Shown: piece after piece, positions 20,844 through 33,477 of the stretch
How the letters are laid out: each line of letters begins with the position of its first letter
Position numbering within the stretch: position 1 is the stretch's first letter
Origin: Sequoia sempervirens
Lineage: Eukaryota; Streptophyta; Pinopsida; Cupressales; Cupressaceae
Length of the DNA: 64,000 nt
Direction: 5' to 3'
Assembly: GCA_007258455.2 (NCBI GenBank)
Contig: VDFB02193867.1
Span: 572,235,057 to 572,299,056, forward strand
Program-made: the position numbers and the translations under genes
Notes under the pieces: generated by a model
The model's database searches: none
Told to the model about the DNA's origin: nothing
The model's input: the letters and a program-made list of their open reading frames with translations, nothing else

Positions 20844-22583
20844 TGTAATGTCCCCTTTTTTTCCAAGATCTATATTTTTGCAATGGTTAGCCTAGTATCT
20901 AGTCCTCGTAGGCTAATGGGATGTTTAGGGGACCCTTTTGAGGGTGTTCAGTGGTTCCTCAATAGGCTTTTTGATGTTTATCTCAATATTCTTCTACTCA
21001 GTGACTCAATGTTTTGGTGGTGGGCCTTTTGGAGGTCATTTTGATTGATTTCTCTCACACTTACTATTTATAGTAATCCATTTGGTCATATTGCCTATAC
21101 TTACTATCTATAGTAATTCATGTCTAGATCAGCCATCATCATGCCTACATCTAGAAAATATGTTTGGATCACTCCTTTGAGCCGGTTTTGGTTTATTCTT
21201 GGGATTTAATGATTTAATTATATTATTAAAGTTAATTGACTTTAATAATGTTATTATTTAATGACGACTTTATTATAAGGTGTTATAAAGGGGTTAAATG
21301 GCAATTAATAAAGTATTATATTTAAATGATGCTTTATTAATTATTATATTAAAAAGCCAAATGTATCAAAAACATAAAAAACAATTTTTTAAAATTATTA
21401 TTTGGTCATGGGGATTTGGAGAGTATAAAAAACAAAAAACATTTGCTTTTTCATTGTTGTTGATCATTTTACTGAAACTTGTGCAAATTGGAGAAACTAG
21501 GCAAGGGTTTGCTGATTTTGAAGATTGAAGCTTTTTGAGGATGAAAACCACGAGGAAGAACAATGTCTACAGGTGTGAAAGATCACCCAAGGGCATTTAG
21601 AGAGATAATCTCATACAAAGGTTATTACAAAGCTTCATTAGTTTCCTAGAGATCATTATTCAAAGTTTTTATAGAGTTTTCAAGGTTAAGTTTGATAATT
21701 AGTCTGAAGGGAATTGCATATTACATTTGGGTTGCCATATTCCTACATATAATCAGAGATTATTGTTGCTCAGAGACATTCAAGGGAATCGTGGGTTTTC
21801 TTAAACCCTAGGCATTTTGTCATCAGTGAAAAAATAAGTTGGTTGAGGGTTTCATGTTGTTCATTCACCACATTACACATTATGGTTGGAGTTGGGTGCA
21901 TTAATCTATACCTGTATTTGGTCCAGATGTTTTAGTTTGTGAGTTTGCTGCTGTCTAACCGTCTTGTGTGGACCTTGTACCTGCATTTAGGGTTACGTCT
22001 CATTCCTTGTTAGAGGTCATGGATATTTTGGAAGGGGGCGTAGGCTGCCATAATACCTGTCACCATTATTTATGTTTGTTGATTCTGAAGTGAAAGGGAG
22101 TCAAGCTGTTGCTAAGTGTAATCTCAGAGTTTTAGCTGCATATTTTGGTGTCTGTGTATTGAAGTTGGAGCAGTTGTGGGTCCTCTTGTGGTATTTCCAC
22201 ACTACCTAAGTGCCGCTGTGCATGGAGTTTTTAAGTCAGAATATAATTCTGATTCAGACTGAGAATGTTTAGAATATGTTGCTGTTACAGTATGTAAATA
22301 AGCTTACCATTTGCTGATGTTATAATAGCTACCTTTGAGAGAAAAAATAATATGTGTGAAATGATTGTCATTACCATTTGATGTATGAAATGAGTATATA
22401 GATGCAAACAGAGACAATATATTTCCTATAATTGTATCTTTGCATTTAATGTGTGACATAGCAAACCATATAACCTCAGAAGCAACTTCATACAGTTGGT
22501 TTGCAAAGTGTTTGACAAAATGATATATGTGTCAAATTGAACAAATCCAAATATATTGTGCATTCCTAGTAGGGGACATCATA
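20844..22583. mobile_element. 1.74-kb insertion with inverted ends, TSD AATAG (probable solo LTR)
   Basis: The plus strand starts TGTAATGTCCCC and the minus strand starts TATGATGTCCCC, so the ends are 12-bp inverted repeats with two differences. AATAG flanks it at 20839-20843 and 22584-22588. Removing the insert and one AATAG rejoins the minus-strand copia frame as ...FLVSIVAMFDLEIE, the expected reverse transcriptase sequence, which fixes the ends to the base. A 5-bp duplication and TG start favour a solo LTR with a decayed right end (CATCATA for CATTACA) over a DNA transposon. No coding sequence was recognised inside. Confidence 0.75.
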
Positions 22584-22588
22584 AATAG

Positions 22589-22960
22589 ATACTAAAAATT
22601 GAATGGATGATAGCCTAACAAGTGGAGAGAAAATATCACCAATCAATTCCATCAACCTAGGAATAACCCTTCACAACCAATCTTGCCTCATACTCAAAAC
22701 TACAATATGGACCAATTTTCTTTATAAAGACCCATTTGCATCCAATAAGTTTATATCCATTAGAGTAAGTACTAGGATCTATGTGTCAATTTTCTTTAAC
22801 ATAATAATATCATTTATGGTCACTTTCTAGAACTTTGCATCATCAATATCCATATTAATGCTAGTAACCAAAGCAAAAATACATTCCCAATTAGGAGGAT
22901 TATATTTGTTTAGTTGCTTTCTTTGTTGAGTGGATCCCCTCAATACTTAAGGTAGAGGTT
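22589..22960 (-). pseudogene. Copia element G: reverse transcriptase, N-terminal part
   Basis: The translation reads KLIGCKWVFIKKIGPYCSFE, EARLVVKGYS and DIFSPLVRLSSI, the first conserved block of Ty1/copia reverse transcriptase, split over frames. Continuous with 20267-20838 once the 20844-22583 insertion is removed. Confidence 0.78.
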
Positions 22961-24096
22961 CTGTGTCCTCTTCAAAAATCCCTAAATTATTTGAACTCTC
23001 CTCATTTTTAGATCCTTTGTGGGTTTATTGTTCAACTTTCTTGGTATTTGGTGGTAGCTAAATTACATCTTTGTTTTCATCGTTTCTTAGCTGCAATGTA
23101 ATAGAAGACTTATTTAAATATAACACTTCTGCTATTTATCACATGATTCCAAAGCTTGTACCCTTTCACATAAATATCGTAATTGATGAAGATACATTTT
23201 ACAACCTTTCTCTCCAACTTTGACTTCTTCTCCACAGGCACATAAGCATATGCCTCATAACCAAAAACTCTATGATGTCTTAATGAATAGTTTTTTCTTG
23301 ATCACACCTCCATAACTATCTTATCAACAAAAGCTAATGTAGGAGACCTATTTACTAGGTAACAAGCCATGACAATGACTTCTACCCCAAATTTTTGTTT
23401 CAATTTGGCCCCATTAAGCATACTCCTATTCATCTCTATCAAGGTCTTGTTCATTATCTTTGCAACTCCATTCTATTGAGGGGTGTATGAAGTTATCTTA
23501 ATATCTTTCTATTCTATGATCCTTATAAAACCTATCATAATATGCTAAAAGAAACTCACCACCATTATTAGTCCTCAAAATATTAATCTTTTTACTAGTC
23601 TAATTTTTTACAAGAGCTTTAAATTGTTTAAATTGACTAAAGAATTCATATTTAGTCTTAAGAAAATATACACATGTAATTCTACTATAGTCATCAATGA
23701 ACAAAATATAATAAATAAAATTTAAAATCAAAGGAACATTAATGAGACCAAAACATTAGAATATACCAAGTCCAATACCTTAGAAGATTTATAAGAACTT
23801 GAATAAAATTAAACACAAATTTATTTTCTATAAATATAATGTTTGTACAAGTTGAACTCAAAGTTACAATCATTTAGCCTCTTAACAAGCCTTTTATTTT
23901 TCAAGGTCCTTGGACCCTTCTCACTTGTATGACACATCCTTTGGTGCCATAACATAGTTTTCCTTGAAGGAAGCGTAGCCTCCAAAGCAAGTGCACTCTT
24001 AGGTATCCATAAAGCAAGCCCATTAGAAGTGGAAACAATAGTCCTCTTTGTTGCTAGTTCCAATGGTGAAGGTGAATATTTTGTAGACCACTTCAC
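22961..24096 (-). pseudogene. Copia element G: integrase and GAG-pre-integrase
   Basis: Minus-strand blocks in order: LWHQRMCHTSEKGPRTLKNK (the HHCC-containing GAG-pre-integrase, with WHxRxxH and a second half NDCNFEFNLYKH), then decayed core sequence, then HHRVFGYEAYAYVPVEKKSK and KCIFINYDIYVKGYKLW, the usual integrase C-terminus (xxFGxxAYxHVP...KCIFxGY...KGYKLW). Many frame breaks. Confidence 0.78.
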
Positions 24097-24720
24097 TATA
24101 GGAAAAATTAAATATTACACTAAATCATGTATGCATCCAATTAAAAAGAGCATCTATTTGAACACCCTAAACAATAACTATAACTCCTCTCATTATCTTG
24201 TATGCTCTAGTTGAAAAAATAACATGCACACCTGATTCATTCAATTTACTTACAGTAGTTTTGTGCAAAACTAGGGATATGTAGTACACCACTAGTGCCC
24301 TTAACCATTTCATTATGGAATCAAATTAAGAATCTTCCATGGAAAAAATATTTAGATGAGAATAATCTCCAAGATACACCTTCCCACTATCATATTCTTC
24401 ATATTTTTGAACCAACCTCAATGTGACGTCATGTGAAAAGATGCATTAAAGTCAATCAACCATACACCTTCTGATGCACGTGTATCCATGTTTGCAACAA
24501 AGGAATCACCATCATGCCGTAAGGATTTCTTAGATTCAATGTCAAGGTGTCTCTCTTTATTTTTCTCTCCTCCTTACATTCTATATTGTAATGGCTAGTC
24601 TTGCCGCAATTCTAAAAATTTTCCTTAGACTTAATAGGAAATTTAAATCTTTCACAGGATTTAAATCTAGAATTATCTTTATTCTTGTCTTTTTCCTACC
24701 ATTTTTTTTATCTACCACAA
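24097..24720 (-). pseudogene. Copia element G: gag/protease remnant
   Basis: The minus strand near 24590-24640 encodes NCGKTSHYNIEC, a CX2CX4HX4C zinc knuckle whose first Cys is lost. The protease between it and the integrase is too decayed to place residues. No LTRs were resolved for this element. Confidence 0.5.
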
Positions 24721-27700
24721 ACAACTAGGGCCTTCTTAATGTAAGAAAGCAATGTATGTAGAAACAACTTCCTATGTTAATCTCAAAGGGAGTGATGTAG
24801 AAAAAATTAAAATTGATCCAAAATTATTACATAAAGTAGAGAAACACAACCATAAATATATAAATAGTTATATCGGAACACAATGATTTACATGGGGAAA
24901 ACCCTTTCAGGAGAAAATCTCCACATAAAAACCCACATAATGTATTATCAATTTGAAGAGGATTACAATATAATTTCAATGTAAATATTTATAAGCATAT
25001 GCATGTAAATGACATAAATGAAATATGCATCAAATCTAGCCTATTCAAACCAAATCCATGTAAACCTCAAAAAGATCACACAAAGCACAAGGGGATAGAA
25101 TACACATATTGGGTTCTTAGGGATAACAATTAAAAGAAAAGAAAAGAGTAAATAATTGTAATGCCCAAAAAATTCACTTGAAAATGCAACATTTTTTTTT
25201 TATTAAGTTAAGTGACCACAATAGTTTTACTCACTATAATGCAACATTAATATGTTGATGATGCTAGTATTGATCTTAAAATTTGCATTAGTATTTATTG
25301 CTATGTTCACACTCCTCTCTTATGATGATAATCGAAAGAAAGAAACTGATCTGACATCACCTAGAAAAATTATTATAGACCTTAAGGTATTACCAATAAT
25401 ATTAACACCCATATAACTATTATGGTTAACCAAAACATTGGTCTCATTATTCAATCTCATATTTACTAGCATTATAATCATTTAGACGAATGACATTCAT
25501 CCTAATGTTATTATTCTTCTTCTATTTTTCTTTTACTCCATTTAATCCAGAGGATAATATCATTATAGAAATTCCATTTATCATTAACAATATTATTGTC
25601 ATTACTTGAAACAACAATTGAATCATTTTCAACATTCAATTGTTGAATAATGATAATAATATTATATTTGGTTTACATTTTATTTTAACTTACCCCTTTT
25701 TTTTTATTTGTTTTAAATATAAAATTCAGATAAAACAATATTAATATTGCTACTCAAATACAATGTTTCAATTCCCTTAATGAATATATTCTATCTAATA
25801 TAAATAATCCTCTAAGAAAATAATTAAAATAAATCTTAAAGCTTTAACTTTGGATTATCTTTATTAAATAATCTTTATAAGAAAATTATATTATATATAA
25901 TTAAATTAATCCTAACCTATAATCTTAAATTACCTATAAATAAATTTAAATACTCACACGTAATTAGTTAGACTCCCTTAAGTAATTTTAAATCAAAAGG
26001 TATTGTTATTTTATGGTTTTCAAACAAATAGCTTTTAGATGTGAGAACTTACCCTTTAGTGAATTTTTCTTATTGAATACTTATTGTTTCAAATAAAGCT
26101 ATGTTTTGACCTTATGTTCTTTTGGAGACGGTATTATTTTTTTTTAAGTTGCGTTTTCTTTATGCATTGTTTTTCCTTCTTGAGTCTTTTGGAACTAGTT
26201 CAACGAAGATAAGTACAAATTGCATTTATTTTTTATTTTTTAGAACCTATTTTATTTTAACGTTGAGTGTAAGGTAATAGATAGTTTTACTTTATTTTAT
26301 TTGAAAAGCTCTTTGATACAGCAAAAAAAATATTTCTTCAGATAATAATGCTATTGTCAAGTATCACTCTTGTCATAACACTGAAATTAACGGTAATAAT
26401 AGGGTTGTCTTAACACTAATACTATAATGTAGATATTCCCGTTAATACCAGTATCACTTATTTAATTCATATTAAATATAACTATTAGAATTATTACCAG
26501 TTGAAATATGAGTAGTTATATTAATATTATCTGCCTTTATAATTGATAATGTTATCAGAATACGGTTAAATAATAATCATTTATAAATTGAAAATTACAG
26601 ACAACATTATACAGTTGTAGTTGTTTACATCTAAGAACTCCATTAATGTTGAGCTTACAAACTATGGTAGTTCGTGATGGCCAAAGGGCTGCATTAATAT
26701 CATAGTAGGTTGGACTCTGCTCACTGCCTGAATAACACTTCACCGGAGAGGCTTTCATTAGACGGGGGAGGAAGTTTAATTAGTGTTAACAATTACTCTC
26801 GGATGCACGACAGTTATAAGGAAGTTGTGACTCAATTACATAGCAGTATTAATGGTGATTTTTATATAATTACTCTAAGGTAAATACTTAGTCCAATTTA
26901 CCCATCATATTATCAATGCTTAGACAAACGACGTAATCACGTGAATAGAAAATTTAATAAAATAATAACATACTACTGCAGGCCTCTACATTAACATTTA
27001 TATTAACTACCTTAGTAGATTTACTGATGACAGTTCAAACTGTGCTCGCTTATTTTTTTATTAAAGACTTACTGGCAACATTTAAGGCAGTTATAGAAAC
27101 ACTCCAGGCTAAGTAAATTACTTCACCTGCCTGATACATTATTTCTTAGCTTACAGCCTGAAGAAGCATTAGATGGAAAGAATACAGTCTCCCTAAACGG
27201 GCTTGGTTTAATTCAATGTTATCCTTACTATGGAAGGATAGTGGCCATACGACTTTGACAAGCATGGTGCTGAGTAATAATCCAGGCATGGTTCGTTTAT
27301 TGCTGAAGTGATTCATTTGGAGGAAACATATTTTCTCCAATTCAAACACATTGTCTCACAACCTCCTTCTGACAATAGCTGGAAAGGACGTATCTCACAT
27401 TAATGACCTTTGATATCAGTGTCCGTCAGAACAGAGTAAGATAGTGGCTGTTGCGTACAAGCGGAACTTGCTCTTGCATTAATTTCTTCTGATTCAACTA
27501 CCATTACAGATTATTACTATTATCACTTATTTTAGTCTAGGAAAAGGGTTGGGGTGATATTGACAGATCATGATGTAGGCGCTAGACTTACTATAGAAGT
27601 GGTGGCTTGAAACATGGTCATCCCCGTAACTTGTATGCTAGTCCATCCTCTATCTCCAGCTCTTAGAAAAATCAATGCAACGATCTTTTCTATATTTAAT

Positions 27701-28440
27701 GAGCTGACAAAGTCGCCCATTCTCTGAAAAAGATTAGACACACACCTAAAGCAGAGGGGGGGGGCGCGTGGTCGATGAGACAAGGGAAGCAGAGGACGTT
27801 CCAAGGGATAGGCATCGACTTTCGTGAAATTTGCTTCAAGCAAAGTTTGAAATAGCAATATGAATCGCTTTAATCATCTAATGGAGGTCAGGAAATCTCT
27901 ATTTGTTTTTTTTTTATATAACGATTTCTGATGTTCTCTCTGATCAAGGCTGCATTTATTTAATTCTCAGACGATGCGAGCTGCTAAGGAGGAGTGGAAT
28001 TTCAAAACTGTGGAAATAATTTTTTTTTTCTGCATTATTCTATTACTAGCAATGGTGCTAAGAGTTCTGTTTCCATAGTAATGGGACGATGACTGTGAGA
28101 TGGCAAAGCCATTCAGAATGGCGTTCATCAATGCATCGATTTTCAGGTCTTCCTAACGACTTCACTATTTTCCTGTTTCACTGGGGCGTATTCTATGTGT
28201 TTGACTACAAAAACTGTACATGGACGTATTACAAAAGGACTATTTTGTATGGTTAATAGTGTTGCATTGTGGTCAATAAAAATGTTTTTTTCTTTTTCTT
28301 TCAGCTTTCTTAGCACACAGAAAAACATCTCACGATTATAACATTGTGGTACGCTATTCACAGGTGGTTTCTTCTTTTATTGTGGTTCATCATGCACATT
28401 TGACAAAGTCTTACTCATTGCATAGTTTGTTCCAATACAA
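24721..28440. other. Unassigned AT-rich region with LTR-like pieces
   Basis: TGTAATGCCCAAAAAA at about 25158 resembles the start of the insertion at 20844 and may begin another LTR. The segment 25007-25075 is shared with 45030-45105. Minus-strand open frames at 26555-26758, 27146-27349 and 27568-27858 have no recognisable product. About 27640-27800 is richer in GC than its surroundings. At 28453-28486 a long T-run followed by CTAATGCAG looks like a splice acceptor, but no exon could be recognised after it. Confidence 0.35.
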
Positions 28441-28640
28441 CATTTTATAATCTCTTTTTTTTTTTTTTTTCTAATGCAGGAAATCTAACAAATCAACAAC
28501 CTATAAGGTGAAATCTTATCTAGTTGAATATTTGTGCAACCAGAAAATTCGCATGCAGATTTCATGCAATAGTCTCAATCCTCAGTTTGCAATGTTGTCT
28601 TAGAACCGGCTTATAAAGTGTCAGATTTCAAATGAATTTA

Positions 28641-28804
28641 AAAATTATGTACAAACATTGTAAATGCACAAACACTGTAAAGTTTCTAAACCAGTTTGTA
28701 TATGGGCTTTAAACAAAATTTCAAAATTATGTACAAACACTGTAAATGCACAAACACTGTAAAGTTTCTAAACCAATTTGTATATGGGCTCCAAACAGAA
28801 TTTC
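28641..28804 (+). repeat. 82-bp tandem duplication
   Basis: AAAATTATGTACAAACA ... TGTATATGGGCT and its A-rich tail occur twice in direct order (28641-28722 and 28723-28804) with a handful of differences. An inner word, CACTGTAAA/CACTGTAAATGCACAAA, is itself repeated. Confidence 0.85.
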
Positions 28805-30925
28805 AATGAATAACTCTTCCTTTCAATAATATATTTGAGAAAACAAAGAATAACACAAAAATGAAGTAGACTTGCTTTTTCTCTTTTTTTTTTTTACATC
28901 TTACACTAGCTTCCATGTCACAATAAATTTAAAGAATTAATTAAAGACATATAGAAGATTTGGGGATTGCTCTTTTCCCATTTCCTTTTGTGATACATTA
29001 GAATACTAGCTTTCCATTTTGTACATTAGAATTCTATCTTTCCATTTTACAAACTAATTTTAAGAATTACAGAGAAATAAAAAAAAACAACTGAATCGGG
29101 CTTGCTCTCCACCCTACCGTAATGGCGTCATGGAGCCTCATGGGCTCTGGCCATACCCCCGAGCAAGAAATACATTAAACACCATTGTAATCAATGGTGA
29201 GAGCTTAGTGCTATAACAAGCTTGCTCATTATACAACACCCAACTCTAATATATCCCTTAAACAATCCTACTTGTGATTCAATGCATAGATCAAGCTATC
29301 TCTACCAATACTAAGAATAAGAAATGGATAGTAAATGACTTATCTCTCTACAAGCTGCTTTCCTTGATCTCCTATTCTTTCATCCAACTCCCTCCTTCTT
29401 TTCTTTACTTCACAAGTTCTCCAAAAGGAGAAGTGGGCAATGCCCAAATCTTCCATCTTCTTGAGATATATAGGGTTCCCCAAACCTACACTCTTTCCCA
29501 TAAGTGCTCACACATGTGTGAGTCTTGTGCCAATTCCAAAAACTTTTGGGGAGTGGGAAGTTGAGAGTGACAAGTCACTCTTCCCAAGCCCCAACACTTT
29601 TTGAATTCGTCACATTCATGAATGTGGACCTTTGAGGGGTCTTTTCACACTCCAAGGACAAGTTCACATGTCAAAAGGTTCCAAACCCATAGGTATAGGT
29701 CCTAGGGGTCTATTCTTGTTCATAAACCAAGGAAATTGACTCAATAATCCCTTTTTAAAACCCACAAAAGAATCCATACGAATTTTGATCCTAACCAAGG
29801 GTTCCAACCCCAACCAAACTCACATCATATGACCTACAATTGGATTCTACTCAAACATGATCACCCAATCAATAATCAAACCTCAAACCCTTCTAAGTCA
29901 AATAGGGCTACACTTAGAACTTCCCAAAGATGTATCTGATACGATTCCAATATTTATCCATCCTCCTATTTGCATATATGATTCCTTTAATGTTAACCCC
30001 ACATCGACTCATTTAATTTCCTGCACAACATAATTAAGCACAATTAGATATAATAATAACCACATTAATTGCAAACCGAATCTTTGTAACTTTATTCACA
30101 ATTCATTTACATAGCTAATTATTCTTTCAATGCAATATGACACAACAATTATCTTATTTCAAATTCATCTTATAAGTTTGAATCTCATACCATAATTCGC
30201 ATGCACATACCTCTTCATTAAGTAAAATAACAATGATATAACATAAAGTAAAAATAAACTATAACGTCATTGTTAGACAGTCGCCTTCATATCATTCGTA
30301 ATATATCTAACCATCTATTTAGGAGAAATATATAACAAATTAAGGTTGTATTAGTCACTTGCAATGAGAGGCCTTACAATAATGTTCTTGATATTCAAGA
30401 TCACACAAAGACACAAGATGAGAGAAAACATTGAAATAAGGACACAAAAAGCAATGTTTATTAAGCTTAAAAAATAAAAATGTTCTCGGATTACTGAAAA
30501 AAAAGAAAAAGTCTTGGACAAGTGAGTCCACAAGATAGATGTTAGTAGTTGAATTACTTTTGTCTTTGACAAGCAATTTCAAGTTGCACAATAAGGGGTT
30601 AGATGCCAAAGTGATGAAAGAAAATGATTGTTAGCATTGAGATAACCATAAAAAATTAGACCCTTATGTGATGTAGGTTGGTACATTCACCCCAATGATA
30701 AGGGGTGTAGGGGGACAAATGCGGCCTCTCACTAATGGGGGTTTGGGGGTGAAGCCCCTGAGGGATTTTTTTGATAAGCTAAAAGACAAAACTTAAAGAA
30801 CTTATGAAGGAAACTGAAGTAGTCAAAAGTGCAGTTGTGAGCTATGTAGACACAATGCTACATAACGTAAGTGCCACAATATGAATATGAGGCACTACTC
30901 TAAAAGAAAAAAGCACAAATTTATA
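28805..30925. other. Intergenic repeat debris, no gene recognised
   Basis: A C/G-richer block at 29090-29170 (GGCGTCATGGAGCCTCATGG) and several purine- or pyrimidine-rich runs look like LTR pieces but have no ends or target duplications. Open frames here (29274-29564, 30351-30609) do not resemble known families. Confidence 0.35.
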
Positions 30926-31302
30926 GAAAAAGGTGATAAACCATTTAACAAAGGTGCTACACTATTGAACAAAGGTGCTACACTATTGAACAAAGGTGCT
31001 AAAAAATTGAACATAGACACTAAACTAGAAAATATAGGTGCAAGAACACAAAAAAAATTATACCTGACATAAATAAAGGATTGGTTTCATGTGACAAAGG
31101 TAGAATTTCATGCAATAGAGGCACACATTCATGTAACAAAGACACAATTTTATGCAATAGATGGACATATTTATGCAACAAAGGCACAACTTTATGCAAC
31201 ATAGGTGCAACTCTATGCAAAAAGGGTACAATTTTATGCAACATAGGCATAACTCTATGTAATAGAGGCACACATCTATACAACAGAGGTGTAAATTTAT
31301 GA
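30926..31302 (+). repeat. 21-bp minisatellite, about 17 units
   Basis: Units of the type AGGCACAACTTTATGCAACAT, 21 bp, repeat with divergence up to 31302, only 55 bp before the gypsy LTR. As 21 is a multiple of three, the array is open on both strands: 31081-31302 (+) gives heptads such as CNKGTTL and the minus strand gives LLHKVVP heptads. These are products of the period, not evidence of a protein. Confidence 0.8.
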
Positions 31303-31357
31303 GACCCCAAAAAAATGAAAATAGAAGTATAACACTAAAGAAAACACAAAAACCTAC

Positions 31358-32444
31358 TATAGAATAGGGTAAAATTAAGGTAAAAGGCATGAATCCATAA
31401 AACTCAAACCCTAAAGGCCCTAAACCAACAATGAAGCACAAATGAACATAGAAACCTAAAATAATGAAGCAATATTACCATAATTCCTATGCCATGGTTG
31501 ATTCACCTTCATTGCCCTTCTCCATTTTGCTTTATATGCTTGATTGCCCTTAGATTTCGAGTATGCAACAATAAGCCTAGTGATAATGATATCAAAATAT
31601 TGAAGATTGTACTTGTCTCGTTGAATAACATCTACTTGAAATTAGCCATGAAATGACAATGATAGGTCTCTTTTATAGAAAACCAAATTTGAACGAAGGT
31701 CTAGGATTAAAAGCCAATATGACATGAAAATCAATGGCCAAGATTGCTTGAGAAGAAATCAAATATGGTTAGGAAAAAATAAGGGCAAAAATAGGGTTTG
31801 GTTAAGGATGGACGGCGAAGATTAAATTATAAATTAATTCAATCAAGGGTGGAAATTAAATGAGATGTGAAGAGATAAGAATGACATAGATAAAGAGGTT
31901 GGCACATAAAAAGAGGTTGTTGGAGTAAATAATTATTTAATTTAGGAGGGAAAGTGAATAATTAAATAATTTAAACAATTATTTAATTATAGAAGAAGAG
32001 GGAAAAGGTTGACTTTTAATTAAAAAGTGGAGAAAAAGGAAAAATTAGCAAATAATTAAATAAATATATTTTATTTAATTATAGAAGAATAGGCTAATGA
32101 ATAATTAAATAATTAAAATAATTATTTAATTATAGAAGAAAAATGGAAAATAATTAAAATAATTATTTAATTATAGAAGAAAAATGGAAAATAATTAAAT
32201 AAAATAGGAATTTATTTAATTATAGAGGAAAAGAGAATTAATTAGTGACACAATTAAATAAATAAATTTATTCAATTAATCAAGGAGGAATAAGAAGAAA
32301 ATGAATTAAAAATTATTTAATTAATAGGAGAATATGACCTTAGGGGATAATCAAATAATTAAAATTATTTAATTATGCAAATGGAAGGAGGAATTGATAT
32401 GAAAATGTGGGTTCATAGTTGAAGGACAATTTTCAATGTCTACA
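31358..32444 (-). repeat. Gypsy 3' LTR
   Basis: 1087 bp. On the minus strand it begins TGTAGACATT and ends near CTATA, where the terminal CA has become TA. It matches 43512-44535 over its length, including TAGAATAGGGTAAAATTAAGG at one end and AATTAAAT-rich blocks in the middle. Length differences come from the AT-rich blocks. Confidence 0.9.
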
Positions 32445-32460
32445 TTTTGCCCCTCTTTGA
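32445..32460 (-). other. Gypsy polypurine tract
   Basis: The minus strand reads AAAGAGGGGCAAAA directly before the 3' LTR start TGTAGACATT, as expected for the plus-strand priming site of the element. Confidence 0.8.
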
Positions 32461-33477
32461 TACAATGCAGTTTATCACGCTGTGTCAAAGAAATTTAGTT
32501 CACAAATATACCCCAGTATGCCGATAGGAAGATGAGATAGACCTATGCCCCCTCAGAAAAATTTGCAAATTTTTGAAAAATATGAAAATTCTTCCAATAA
32601 GCAATTAGGAAGGTGGACAATGCATTTATGGAAAAAAAATTGAAATTCGAAGCCTCGAGGATAGCTATATTAGGGTTTGGGACCCACCATTGAGTGCATG
32701 TAGTGAAAACCCTACCCAATGGGGGGTATTTGGGTAGGGTTTAAATAGAAATTTGGTGGTAAATTTGACCATTTGTGCATTTTTACCCTTGGTGAATAGT
32801 GAGCTCTGAGAGAGACCTGCTGCCAAGATGTCGCCCGTTCCACACTCCTCACACTGTGGTTTCAGAGGTAGGACTTTCAGACTACTAGAGGGCTCTAGAA
32901 ACTCGGAATGGAAACTTTCCCTTTGTTATTTTATCATTTTTTAGTAGTTTTAGGGCTCCAAAAGTGAGCAAACATATGCAATGAACCTCATTCGCTGCAT
33001 TTGTCATCATGTTCACCGCATGTGGTTGGTTCGTCGCATTCACACAGTGCAACACAAATGCTAGGTTAGGGTTTGGTGATTGCAGTGCAACACAATCGTG
33101 AAAGTGTGCCGCATGTGATTCCTGCACCACACCTGTGGTTGGGAACAACAATTGAAAATGTGAGTCGCATGTGGGTGAATATATGACCCATGTGTAATTA
33201 TGCAACATAATTGATGGTGAATCAACTGCAAATGATTTATGCGATGCATATTCTTGGTTGTGCAACACAATTGTGTCCATAAGTCGCATATGTAAAATTT
33301 ATGACACATTTTTTGAGTAAAGCACACATATTTTAGCAATGTGACGCATTTTTGTAATTAAAATTTTACCCCAATTTTGGATAAAATTTCTTTTGTAATT
33401 AAAGTTTTCAATTAACGTGATATTGTTGCTTATGGTCACAGGTGAGATATGACCTAATTTATACTCAGGAGAGCCGA

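Noticed and set aside
20844..22583. TIR DNA transposon
   Set aside because: The 5-bp duplication and TG start fit an LTR better than known plant TIR families, and no transposase is present; left open as a minor alternative.
27568..27858. 96-codon minus-strand frame as a gene
   Set aside because: No recognisable domain, no splice structure, and no second evidence such as repeated conservation.
31081..31302. Cys-rich heptad-repeat protein
   Set aside because: The heptads follow from a 21-bp minisatellite that is open on both strands.
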